Assembly (NCBI RefSeq): GCF_016808095.1
Contig: NC_068979.1
Span: forward strand, 27,733,960-27,797,959
Direction: 5' to 3'
From: Vigna angularis
Taxonomy: Eukaryota > Streptophyta > Magnoliopsida > Fabales > Fabaceae
DNA length: 64,000 nt
Below the pieces are notes generated by a model. That model was not told the origin of the DNA, made no database searches, and saw only the letters and a program-made list of their open reading frames with translations. The position numbers were made by a program, and so were the translations under genes. This document shows positions 1 to 12,600 of the stretch, in pieces (position 1 is the first letter of the stretch; each line of letters begins with the position of its first letter).

Positions 1-191
1 GCATTGTGTCTGGTTTTTTTCTTAATTGGAAGTTAAACTAGAAAGTAGACAAAATTTATCTACACACTTTTTATTGAAAATACAATCTCTTGAAATATGC
101 TGCTTGAGCTCTGGCTATTACACTGGTGAATTTATATTCAATTGACTAGTCCATTGAGTATATTCACTTTGTTGAGCATCATTGCATGCAG

Positions 192-3100
192 GTTGCCTTG
201 TGCAACGGACAGGTTGGACTAGAGACCCAGATGTTTTCTTCTTGTGGCTATCTTCTATACCATTTAATGGTGGTGGTTTTAATGATGCAGCAATTGCTGA
301 AGGGCTTTCTGAAGCTCTGATGGTATGCATGTTGTCTACATTTAGATTCTTGTTTGCCTGTAATCTTTCAGTGTTCATTTGATGTCTATATATCTGATCT
401 GGATCATTCCTGTTTGTTGTTTCCCTCTACATATTTTGTTTCTGTTTCTACAGAAACACACGTGTTCTTTGCTCTCTTACTCTTTCATGGATTTATTTAT
501 TTTGATAAAAGTATTCTTATGCGAAGGATTGAATGGGGGTAGACATTTGGGTGATACATGACCGATACACTGAAAGTTTTGGTACTTGGAAATTCCCCCA
601 TGTTTAATAATACTTATAAGTGCATATAACATCACAGATAATGTATTTCAGTACATTAATGGTTGATAACAGTGATAGTGATATTTCTGTGCACTTTTAT
701 TGGTTGGATGAATCCATTTTGAACTAAATTAATTTCTTAAGGCTGACCGAATGAACATGTTCAGGAGCTAAATGGGCTTGATTGGTTCATATTGGCTAAT
801 TTATGCCAATTTGCTCCTTAATTCGTATTATTTGAGATAACAAGCTGAGTTGGAATGTTCACAATAACTGAATAGTAGCAGTTTTGCAGTTAACAAGCTG
901 AGTTGAACATTAAGAATCTGGTTACTGCTTGTATAAAATTGTTCCTGTAATCTGGTGAGTGGCGTTTCTTATATATGTGTGTGTGGATATAGGTTTAGGA
1001 AAGGATGACCAGAAGTTGGTTAAGGTGATTCACTAAAGTTCATTAGAGGCAACTTTGAGGATAGTGGATTGTGTGTTTTATAGCCTGGGAAAAGTTGTTG
1101 AGCTGCAGCAGGAGAACTAGGAGGACATTTTTGGAAGTTTTTAAAAGGGATTTCATGATAAGTGTTGGAAATTCACATCGACTAGAGATAAGACTAATTT
1201 AGAGTATATAAGTGGGTGCAAACCTTACTTTGCAAGCCGGTTTTGTGAGGTTGAGTTATGCTTAAAGTCCACCTCTTAACATGGTATTAGAGCCATGGGT
1301 TAAAGCCTATCCTAGCAAGATTTGTGTTTGTTGGGCATATCATTCCACCCGCTATTGGACCACCCATTAATGTCTAGTCTCATGCACGTGATGTATATAC
1401 TTCGGCTTGAGGGAGGTGTGTTGGAAATCCGAATCGACTAAAGATAAGGCCAATTTAGAGTATATAAGTAAGGGCAAACCACACCTTACAAGCTGGTTTT
1501 GTGGGGTTGACTTGGGCTTAAAGTCCACTTCTTAACAATAAGTAATATCACCTAAACTTTGTCTTTAACTAAAGTCCAATCCAATCCATGAAATTGATCT
1601 CTCCTTTTGTTCGATTTGTTTGGAAATGTCTTTTTTCTCCCAATATTGATTCAGTCATCAAGCAGAGTTCTGCTTGACTTGCTAGTTTCTATGAAAATAT
1701 AGTGTTACTACAAGCTAAGTTTCACAAGATATTCTATATTGTATTACACGATTTGGTGAAAACAGGTCAAATATAAAAGAGAGGGTTGAATTTTGTATTA
1801 AAATTTTTTGCAATAGAAAAGAATAGTACTTGGGATTTGGTTGCTCTCCCAAATGAAAAAAAAAAAACTATTAGGGTGCAAGTGGGTATATACTAAAAAA
1901 ATACAAGGCTGATGCGTCCATTGAGAGGTACGAAGCAAGGTTAGTAGCTAAAGGATTCACTCAAACCTATGGAGTGGATTACATGGAAATTGTTGCTCCA
2001 GTTGCAAAAATGAATACAATTAGGGTGATATTATCCCTAGTGGCTAATTATGGTTAGAACTTGCAACAATTTAATGTTAAAAATGCCTTTCTTCATGGAG
2101 AACCAAACATTTTGAGGTTGGCATACATTTAATCAAAGAAAAATTAGACAGTGGTCTGATCTGCACTTCATATGTCTCCTCAGAAGACAACCTTGGAGAT
2201 GTTCTAACCAAGGGAAATGAAAAATACCTATTCATCAGCTTGAGGGGAAGTGTTAAAATTTGTTTTAGCTGTATTATTTTTGTCACAATCTTTGTTTTTT
2301 ATTAGTTGTATTTTTTTCCTTATTTAATAGATTATAATTATTGTGAATAATGGGGATATCCTTGAATCATAGGGATCCGATTGTTTTGGAGCTATTACTG
2401 TGCTTCCTAAAATAGCTTTCTAGCCTTGTATATATGGATTGTATTCTCAACATAATAAAATATATGATTCTACCCTAAATTATAAGAAGTTTTAATTAGG
2501 GAAGCTGTATTTGACTAGTGATAAGACCAATTTGGAGTATAGAAGTACATGCAAACCTCACCTTACAAGTTGGATTTGTGGGATTGAGTTAGACTTAAAG
2601 TTCACTTCTTAACATGGTATCAGAGCTATGTGTTAAAGCCTATTCTAGAGAAATTTGTTTTTGTTGACATATCATTTCGCTTTTTATTGGATTGCTATTA
2701 GACCACCCACTAATTGCTAATAGACTGTGCTGGAAGCCCCACATTGACTAGTGGTAAAGCCTGTTTAGAGTATATAAGTGAGTGCAAACCTCACCTTACA
2801 AGTCGATTTTGTGGAATAGAGTTAGACTTAAAGTTCACTTAACATAATCAATAAATTTGTGACATTTTATTTTGAGTACTTTTTTTATTGTTTTTGAGAA
2901 TTTAAAAGTATATAGTATACACTGTATAAACAATAATTATTTTAGAAATAGCAGAGTCCTATGTTGCTGTGGCATTTTTGGAGCAGGCTGTTATGTGCCA
3001 TCAATGGGTCAAAACAAAGATAACATTTTGTGCAGTATTTTACCTGGAGAAATGATGTCCCTGGTTAAAAATGGGCTTGGATGCCTATGTCATGGTAGTG

Positions 3101-6100
3101 CAGCGCTGCTCTTTTGGCCCCTTCTGCACACACAGTGCCTTCTATTGAAAATTTCTCCATTATTTGAATCACATCACAGCCTAGGCTGCTCTACTGTCGC
3201 ATTATAGTGCACTATCGACTACTATGGTTCTGTGAGTGTAATACTGAAGAGACTCCTGCACTTGAACCTTTACTTTCTTCGGTGAGATCTGTGACATTTG
3301 CCCCTGATGCAGAGTGCAACAAAAATAAAATGGAAATAGAAAAAAAAATGCAAAGATAGAGTAGAAATGAGGGATGCATTACTCATCACTGAAAGACGGA
3401 AAAAAAATGCACCAGAAAGGAAATACCTCTCTAATACCCCAGTGCACAGCTCCTTACAGAGAAGCGTAAAAGCTACTCGGTCCCTCCATAGAACCGTCAA
3501 CAACCTCCCCTGTTCGCACACTCTCGTATTGCTTAAGTAATGGAACTCTACTCCCTCTATAACTAATTTTGCCAGCTCAACATTCTCTTTTTCTATCTTT
3601 GATCTTTTCCCTTTTCTTTTGTAGACAATCCACTCTGTGGTTTGTGGTTGCCTCTTGGACTATCCTTTCTTCTGGCCAAATACTTCCTTCTTGATCCCTA
3701 TCATGCCCCTCTCAAGGTCTTAGGAGTCCCTAGTCTAACTCTATCCTTTCCCCCCCTTTTGCTGTCATTGTGGACTTCTTCTCCTTCAACCTTTTTTACT
3801 TGTCTCTTTCTTTCTTTCTCTTGAATTTGTTTTTAATCCCAAACATTGCATGAAATCTATCCAATGTCTTTTCCTATTAGAGAAGAAAAACTTCATTTCA
3901 ATCTAAAACAAGCAACCTAAAGTGATAGCTCCAATTAGACTGAAGGTCGTTCTTTGAGGCTAGTACTTTGTTTGAGGGCTTGAGGCTACAGTTTTCTTGA
4001 ATTTGTGCTTTTCTTTTCCGGTTATGGATAGTCTAGTGTCTAGGGATTCTATTTATTTCTTTAAATGCCTTTCTTTGTGTTACTACACAGGTAATTAGTG
4101 CACTTATAACTGGCTCTCTGGAAACTTCTTTTGGATATCTTATGATGGCTAGAATGCAATTTTGTTTATAAGGTCTGCAATTCTGGTGTGATACACACCA
4201 CTATTCATAATCTGTAGTAGGTTTTTCTTGTTATTTAGATAGTATAAACTTTATGCGCATCTCTTTGACCTGAAAAGATTAATTTAGATCCTCACACCTA
4301 ATGTTGGAATACTTAGATGTTCCCAAATTCTCAAAGCGGAGGTCCTAATCAGCAGAGTGTGGATATGCACAAACATTGTATCCTTATTGCAGCTAGTAAT
4401 CCCTATCCGTTGCAGACACCAGTTTATGTTCCACGACCACAGAACTTAGAGCAGAGTGAAACCATTGACTCTGACTCAGGGAACCGTTTATATGATGCTG
4501 AAGCTGTGGCCAAAGCTTTTCCTCAGGTATTCTTTGTTTATTTATTTTAATGGAACTGTGTTTTTGTTGGCTGTGAATTTAGTATCTGTCAGTTTTAATT
4601 CTGTCAGTGGTGAAAGCATTTACACTTTGATTAATGGTATGAGATCTTGTGCATGCAGTTTTCTATTTCCCTGTCAGTTATTTGCCCAAAACAGCTTCCC
4701 AAAATTAAAGCCATCTACAATGCGGTAAGGATGACATCTCACTCTTCTACTAAAATGTGTTTGGTTCAGTATTGAGAATTCATCACTGAATTTTGAGTTA
4801 AAAAAAATTTATGCTGTAAGGTTGTAATGTTTGAAATAATTTTCATTTTAAGTTCTGGATTAGTAAATTGAACAAAATAGTAAGTTAGTTTATATGAACT
4901 AAAATGAACAATTGTCATTTAATAATTTTCACAAGGAAAGGTTGCTGCTGAAAAAAATCTAATGACCATGTATATGCTGAACGCTTTCAGCTCCTTTTTC
5001 TTAAATTCTATATTTATTGGTTCCAAAGAAGCCTGGCACTTGGCACAGACATGGGATGTTGCATTAAGATATGTCAAGGACATGACAATATATTCTATAG
5101 CTTGCACGGGATATTAGAAATTTCTAATCTATTTGAAGATAGAATGCATATATTATGAAATATTTTGCAAATATTCAAAGAGAGACTAACTAGTTTTTAC
5201 TTCTACGTAATTGTTATAATATTGATTTTATTCCTTTGAAATTTTAGGGAAAACGAAGTAATAGAGCAGCCGATCCACCACTTGAGGTTAAAACCCCTCA
5301 TTTTCTAATTTTAATATCAGAAGGTTTCAGGGAAGCTCGCATTGCTCTGAGTCGTTCTGGGATCACTAGTTTGCCTTCAAATCAAAGTCCGGTTAAAGTA
5401 GACACTATTCCTGTAACGCCGGTTACTGGGGCACCCCCAACTGCTATGCCATCAGGTCATATTTACATTCTGTGTATGCTTCCTTTAATCAAGGATTTTT
5501 GTGTACTGCAATATTTCTTGTTTGCTTGGTTAGTTTATATTTCTTGTTTATCTTCACTTTTTGCATGGCAAATTTGATTTTAGAAACTTCATTGTTGATC
5601 TATGTTTACAATACATTGCCTTAGGGTGCTAATTGGTAGAATTTAGAATTAGATAGTTGCTTTAGGTTACTAGTTTATCATTTTTAGTTGGTCACTCTGG
5701 TCAGCATTTTACATATAAATAAGTTGTTTATTATTTTTCTCTGTTCTGGTTGTGGATTTGTGATATATTTAACATGATTTTTCTATGAAATTTTAGTTAA
5801 TGGATCTATTGCAAATCGGCAACCAGTTCCTGCTGGTAATGTGGCTCCTCCTGCTACTGTTAAAGTGGTAAACCTAAGATCCTTGAGACTATCCAATAGC
5901 GTGTCTAAACTATGGGACTGGTTTTAGTTTTTTTCCGACTCAATTTTTCACATGATCCTTGATTCTGTGTAATAAATCTGTAGGAGCAAGTTCCTCTAAC
6001 CTCCGTGGTAACTGGGCCTTCCTTTCCTCATAATTCGTCTGTTCCTCGTGCTAATAGTACTAGTCAAGGAGTTCCAAGCTTGCAGACGTCTTCTCCATCT

Positions 6101-9100
6101 TCAGTTTCTCAAGATATTATAACAAATAACGAAAATACACAGGATACAAAGCCTACAGTGTCAATGTTGCAGCCCCTTCGTCCAGTGAATCCCACTCAAG
6201 CAAATGTGAGCATATTGAACAATCTTTCTCAAGCCCGGCAGGTGCTGAGCTCTGCTTCCTTAAGTGGTGGAACCTCTATGGGACTTCCATCAATGGGTCA
6301 GACTCCTGTTGCCATGCACATGTCAAACATGATATCTAGTGGGATGACATCTTCTGTACCTGCGGCTCAAAATGTGTTTTCATCTGGACAGTCAGGAATA
6401 ACATCAATAACTAGTTCTGGGCCTCTTTCTGTTCCTGCACAGGTTGGACAAAACCCAGGTCTCAGTTCATTAACTTCCAACACTTCTAATTTGTCTTCAA
6501 GTTCAAACATTGGGATTTCACAACCATTGGGTAATCTTCAAGGGGCTGTTAGTATGGGACAACAGGCATCTGGTATGAGCCAAGGAAACCTTTCAGGGCC
6601 TCAAATGGTGCAAGGTGGAGTTCCCATGAGCCAAAATGCATTGAGTGGGGGTCTTGGTCCATCAGTTGTCTCTTCTGGGAATGGCACAATGATTCCTACT
6701 CCTGGAATGTCTCAACAGCAATCAGGCATGCAGCCCATTGGGAACAATGCTGCAGCTAATATGCCTTTGTCACAGCAAACATCAGGTGGTATGCAGTCTT
6801 CGCAATCGAAATATGTCAAGGTCTGGGAGGTATGGTCCCTTCGTCCATGGAAATTCACTTGTCAGAATTATGTTTTATAGCATTGGGCTATTTTCCAGAT
6901 TGCAATTTGTATTTTTCACTTCATTTCTCTTGCTATTATGATTTCCCTGTAGTAACATTTGGCGTCTCATCTCTTGTTTGACTATTGCTATTATGATCTT
7001 AGAGTATATTGGATGTTGAGAACATCAGTCTTTCTGCCATTAACTTCTACAGTTTTTTTATCCTTGCTGTATCTTGCATTTTTCTCATCTTTTCATTATA
7101 CAACATTCATTTTATAGTTGCGGAGTTGTATTTACCATTAAAACTAAACCTTTTTTTTTTATTTATCAGCTGTACATTGGTTACTTCCTTTATCATTTTG
7201 CATTATTTGTTTGATATAACTGTCTATTCGACATTCTTATTTTTTTATATACAACTATGCATCATATAAGGAGAAATATAAAGGTTGTTTGGTGAATGTA
7301 TATATTTGATAATTATAGTAATTAGTGACTATTCTATTTATATATATTTATTCATATTCGTTGGAAGTCCTATATTGGTTAGAGATAAGGTCAATTCAGA
7401 GTATATAAGTGAGTGCAAATCTTACCTTACAAGCCGGTTTTGTGGAGTTAAGTTAGGCTTAAAGTTCATTTCTTAACATGGTATCAGAACCATTGTTAGA
7501 GCTTGTTAGAGCTTGTCATTGCAAGATTTGTTGTTTGTTGTGCATATTGTTCCACTCGCTATCGAGCTGCTATAGTACCACTCATTAATGGCTAGTTATG
7601 TTGAAATGTAATGTATTTCTAGTAGGTTTTTAGGAGCTTCCTTATATTCCTTGTATGCTGAACTACTATCCCTTATAAATAGGGTAATATGGTGTATTAG
7701 GGTTTAGAGAAGTGAGTAATAAAATTTTTAGTTTCTCTAAACTCTTTAAGTCGGTATCAGAGCCAGCCTCCTAGGCTTTTAGTTCTTGTCGTCGTAGCTA
7801 CCGTCCTCTGTCGCAATCCACTGCTGTCGCTATTGCTCTTTCTCTGGCGAAGTCAAGGGTTATGTGCGCCTTGAGAAGCACGACTCACCTCTAGTGGTCG
7901 CCGCCTCGTTCACCTCCACACGCGCTGCTTGTCTTCGGCCAGCCTTGGGCACATGTTCCTCACGCGCCGCTTTATCCATGTTGGAACATAATTGTGCCCT
8001 CAAACAAACTAATCATGATATGGTCGCTCACATAGGAAAGGCTCGTGCTGCTGTAGAGGAGTTGAAGAATTTATTTTAGGCTAGTTCTTTAGAAGGTATC
8101 AACAAGAAGCTTGATAAGTTTTACATGGTTCTAATTTTAAGAAGTCTGCACTCAAATTTTGATCATGTTCGTGATCAAATTTTAGCTAGTGATCAAGTCT
8201 CATCAATGGACTACTTGGTTACTCGACTTCTTCGGGTACCTACATTAGTAAAGGATGAGAATTTAATTGATGGTATTGAAACATCAACTATGGTAGCCCT
8301 ATAAGGAAGAGGAGGCAGAAGCAACCGAGGAGAAGGTGGTGGTCGTAGTATGCATCCTCAATGCACATATTGTAAGAAAATAGGCCATACCCAAGAGAAA
8401 TGTTATGCCTTACATGGCTATCCAGACAAAGCTGCTCATGTTTCTAAATCTGATAATCTAGAATCCAGAATTTCAAATGAAGAGTAAGTCTGGAAATTCT
8501 TCTAATCTTGGCCAATCCTCCTACATGTCAAATGTGTCAACTGCCTACATATCTCAATCTGTGGAAGATCATAGTCCATGGATTCTTAACTCAGGTGCCT
8601 CAGACCATATCTTTGGTAACATTCCTTCATTTTTCTTCCATGTTCTCTTTGAAAATTCCTCTTTTTATTACTCCTGCCAATGGATCCAAAGTGGGATATC
8701 AAGGAATTGGCACAATTTCCTTATCTCCTTCACTAAATTTAAATTTTGATTTGTATATTCCTCATTGTCCTTACAATTTAACCTCCTTAAGTCAATTGAC
8801 TCGTTCCTTAAATTGTTCTATAACCTTTACTGCTAAATCCTTTGTTATACAGGAACATGGTATGTGTCATCTGATTGGAGAAGGACATGAGTTCTTAAAA
8901 CCTAGTTCTTCAGTTTCCTATTTTACAACTTCATCCCCAAAACTTTTTGCATGATTGTTTGGGCCACCCAAGTTGTCCAAGTTGAAGATGATGGTTTCGA
9001 GTCTCAAAAACATTCAAGTCTTACATTGTGAGTTTTTCAGTTAGGAAAACATGTTAGATCTTTCTATCCTAAAAGGTCTGAGATGCAATGTAATTTTCCT

Positions 9101-9593
9101 TTTTCAATTATTCTGATATTTGGGGACCAAGTCGTGTTTCTTCATTTGGTTTTAATTATTTTATAACCTTCATTGATGAATTCTCTTGATGTACTTGGGT
9201 TTTTGTCCATATTTATGTCATTTTTTAATGAGATTAAGAACCAATTTGGGAAGACAATTAAAATCCTCATAAGTGATAATGCTGAGGAATATTATTCAAC
9301 CGCGTTTTCTTCATTTTTATCTTTCCAAGGAATTTTACATTAGTCAACATGCTGAACTACTATCCCTTATAGGACTACTCATTAATGTCTAGTTCTACTC
9401 ATGAGATGTATATACCTCAACGTGAGGGGTGTGTTGGAAGTACATTGATTAGACATTAGACCAATTTAGAGTATATAAGTGGGTGCAAAGTGGTTTTATG
9501 AGGTTGAATTAGGTTTAAAGTCCAATTTTTAACAATATTAATATACTTTATGTTATAATTTTGTATTCATCACATTGTATCATATATATATAT

Positions 9594-9628
<35 letters not shown>

Positions 9629-12600
9629 ATAATAATAATTTTGATGCATATTTAACTTATTTAAAATTAAATTAAATATTTAATAATTATAGGTTTAAAA
9701 GTATTGTTCATTTTTTTTTATAAATTTAAAGAAATTAACTGTCCATAGGTTAAATATAATTCAGTTAGCATTATAATGTTATAATTTTCATTATTCAAAA
9801 ATGTATAAGAAGTTATTTCTTTAGAAAAATTTATGTATTTTAACAAAAAATAATATTTCATTTGTATATAATTTATATTATTATATTATATCCTCTATAT
9901 ATCTATTTTGTTAGGTGTACACCATACAATAGATATGATTACATACTGCATCCTGTCTTATCCTGCTCTCATTCTTAGCTCCAAACAAGCCTTGTTTGTA
10001 ATTTTGTTTGAAATGTATATGATATAGTAATGTCATATAATATGAAGCACTGATTCAGATACCGGATATGACACCCCCATGGACACCAAGACCATGCTAA
10101 TGTCCAAAATATAGGATATAAAGACATTGCATATATATATATATATAATCAACATGAAAAATCTCTGTTGAGAATAAAAAATTATATAATTCACATTGTA
10201 AAATCAAATTTGGTAAGCTTTATGATTTTCATATAATAACTATCCTTTCAGTAAAATATTAAGAACAATATATCTTATTAATTAAAATAACTAGTTTAAC
10301 TCCTATGGAAAAAAAGTGTTGATTCTTGCAATACTTATAAGATAGTTTCATTTTTAATTCATTTTACCTTTCTTTGATAGTAGTGTCTAAAAAGTGTTTA
10401 GATAGTTGACCCACTGTAATTGTGCTCAAGTTGTGTCAAAGAAGTGTCTAAGATGTGTTGAAGAGATGATCCAGCCAAAATCATTTTCCATTTGCGAGGT
10501 TGAGGGATGTTAGACACATAACGTTGACATTCTATTTTGTAGAAATGTTGGTGTTTCCTAGCATATAACAGAAGTACACAGGTGTCTCGGTTGAAAGGTT
10601 GTGAAAAATCTGTTAGTTCTAGCTAATTACGTAACTTGCATGAATGATACTAATCATTATTTATACCAGCTTTTCTCAGACTCTCAACCGCTGTTTATGG
10701 TTAAAATGAGTAAGATTAACATCAGAGGTTGTAAAAAAAATATAGTTCAAACTAATTACTTTACAATACTTGTAATCAGTATTTGTAGGAGCTTTCCTCT
10801 GACAAACTATCAACCTCTTTTTATGTTCTTTAATGAGAAACTTTTAAATGCAATACTTTGCTACCATGTTGAGAGTGAGTGGCTGTGGGAATATTATTAC
10901 TGCTTATGGAAGGTTTGTTAGTAATGTGGCTTTCCACATCTTTGTATTATTCTTGCATTTACACTACCATACCTAGTCTAGTACTCCCTTATGGTCCACA
11001 ACAGGTGATTTCTAGTTCCTTGGTTCTTTACAAATACCTTAAATTATCAATAGGAACTTTTCTAATACCTCATTAAGTTATCTTTTTAAATCATAAAATA
11101 CTGTATAGAAAACATCATATTTATACTGTATGTTGGTTATAATTATATTTATATTATTCTGAAATGAAGAATAATTTGAAAGTGTTGAGGTGATAGGAAT
11201 AATTTGAATTACTCTGGCATGCTTGTATTGGTTTTGTATATATAATATTTAAAATTTGTGCAGGGAAGCTTGTCTGGGCAAAGACAAGGACAGCCCGTCT
11301 TTATCACCAAGCTAGAAGTATGTTCTCATATGCATGCTAAAATTATTTTAATCTTACTTTAATCTGTTATTTCTGTTTTTAATTTGGACAGCCTATTTTC
11401 ATATCCCTGTATAGCTGTTTTCGTCTCATTCTTAGTAATGGAGATTGATATGTAATTTTATAGCAACTCGTTAGCTCTTTCCTGTATGATCCTGATGCTC
11501 ATTTTTTTTTTGTATGCAGGGTTACAGGAATTCTTCTGCCTCTGAAACGTAAGTTCAGGACATTGTATTATTTCTTCCCAGTAGTATAGAAAATATTGTG
11601 TGCTCGAAATTTATACTAAAAATGTTCCAAAATATTATAATTTTTGGTTGAATTGATTTTGGTTTGAATCAAATATTGGGTAATAAGTTCTATATGTACG
11701 TTTCCACCGACTCAGTCCGCCATCACCAACTTCTGAAAGTTCAATTACTAGACTAAATTTATTCTTATAAACATCACATTTTGGAATATTTGGAACTACT
11801 ATCAACTATACCCTGATAGCTGTTTTCGAATAAACAGTTGCTACAATTGCATCCGAAATAGTATGGCAGCTGTAGCATGAATTTTTTGAAGAAACCCTTG
11901 AAACTTTGTTTTTGAAAGGGGGGCGTACTACTGTCTGACTGTGCAACCATCACCCACCTACCTTTCATTTTGTGCAAACCAATACTATTTCCAGTGGCAC
12001 CAACCCTTCAATATCCTCTCTACCCTGAATTACCTTTGAAGCTCCAGCCTCTATTTCTTTTTACACTGAGCACACCCGCCCCTTTTTGTTGAATAATTAA
12101 GATGTCTTGTACTTGAAATAATGGATGTCTTCAGACAATTATTTTCCCTTGACTTTTATTATTATATAATTGTATGTTTACCTAAACAAATGGCTTTTTT
12201 GTTACTAACGAATTTGTCTTGAATTTTTATTAATCTTTTACTGTTTTGAGCATCTGTATTTATGTAGTATATATAAATTGTTAAATTTTTATAATTGTTT
12301 GGAATAGTGCTTATTAGATATCTCATATTTAGAGAAAAACTACATACTCTGTTAGGCCATTACTTGTATATAGTAGAAGGAAAACCGGTACACAACCTAA
12401 CTGCCAAGGCAGTTAGAATGGGTAGTTAGGAGGTTTGTATATAAGGGCTGTGAGGGTAGCTTTGAGGAGTTAGCGAAGTAAATACTATTGTTTTGTCAGG
12501 AACGTGTTGTCCTGATCGGGAGAGATTAAGCTCTCTGCATTGTATCTCTGATTGTTTTGTGAATAAAGAAACTTTTCAGCATTCTTGTGTTGTGTTTGAG

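Larger units (their letters stand above)
7354..9539 (+). mobile_element. Third TRIM of the family, carrying a nested copia element, MED25 copy 1 intron 9
   Basis: LTR1 7359-7478 (starts CGTTGGAAG, a mutated TGTTGGAAG), primer-binding site TGGTATCAGAACC at 7479-7491, LTR2 9432-9534 with a small internal deletion, and purine tract before 9432. The target duplication ATATT is at 7354-7358 and 9535-9539. Its internal region is split by a copia fragment at 7599-9373. Copy 2 has an uninterrupted sequence at about 41480-41520. Confidence 0.9.

Noticed and set aside
1..191. Possibility that MED25 copy 1 is a truncated pseudogene lacking exons 1-3
   Set aside because: The window simply starts inside intron 3 (1-191 aligns with 33063-33253), so absence of exons 1-3 is an edge effect.
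10601..11076. Short ORFs in MED25 copy 1 intron 9
   Set aside because: The same region in copy 2 (about 42360-42760) is alignable DNA but lacks the ORFs, so they are not conserved as protein.
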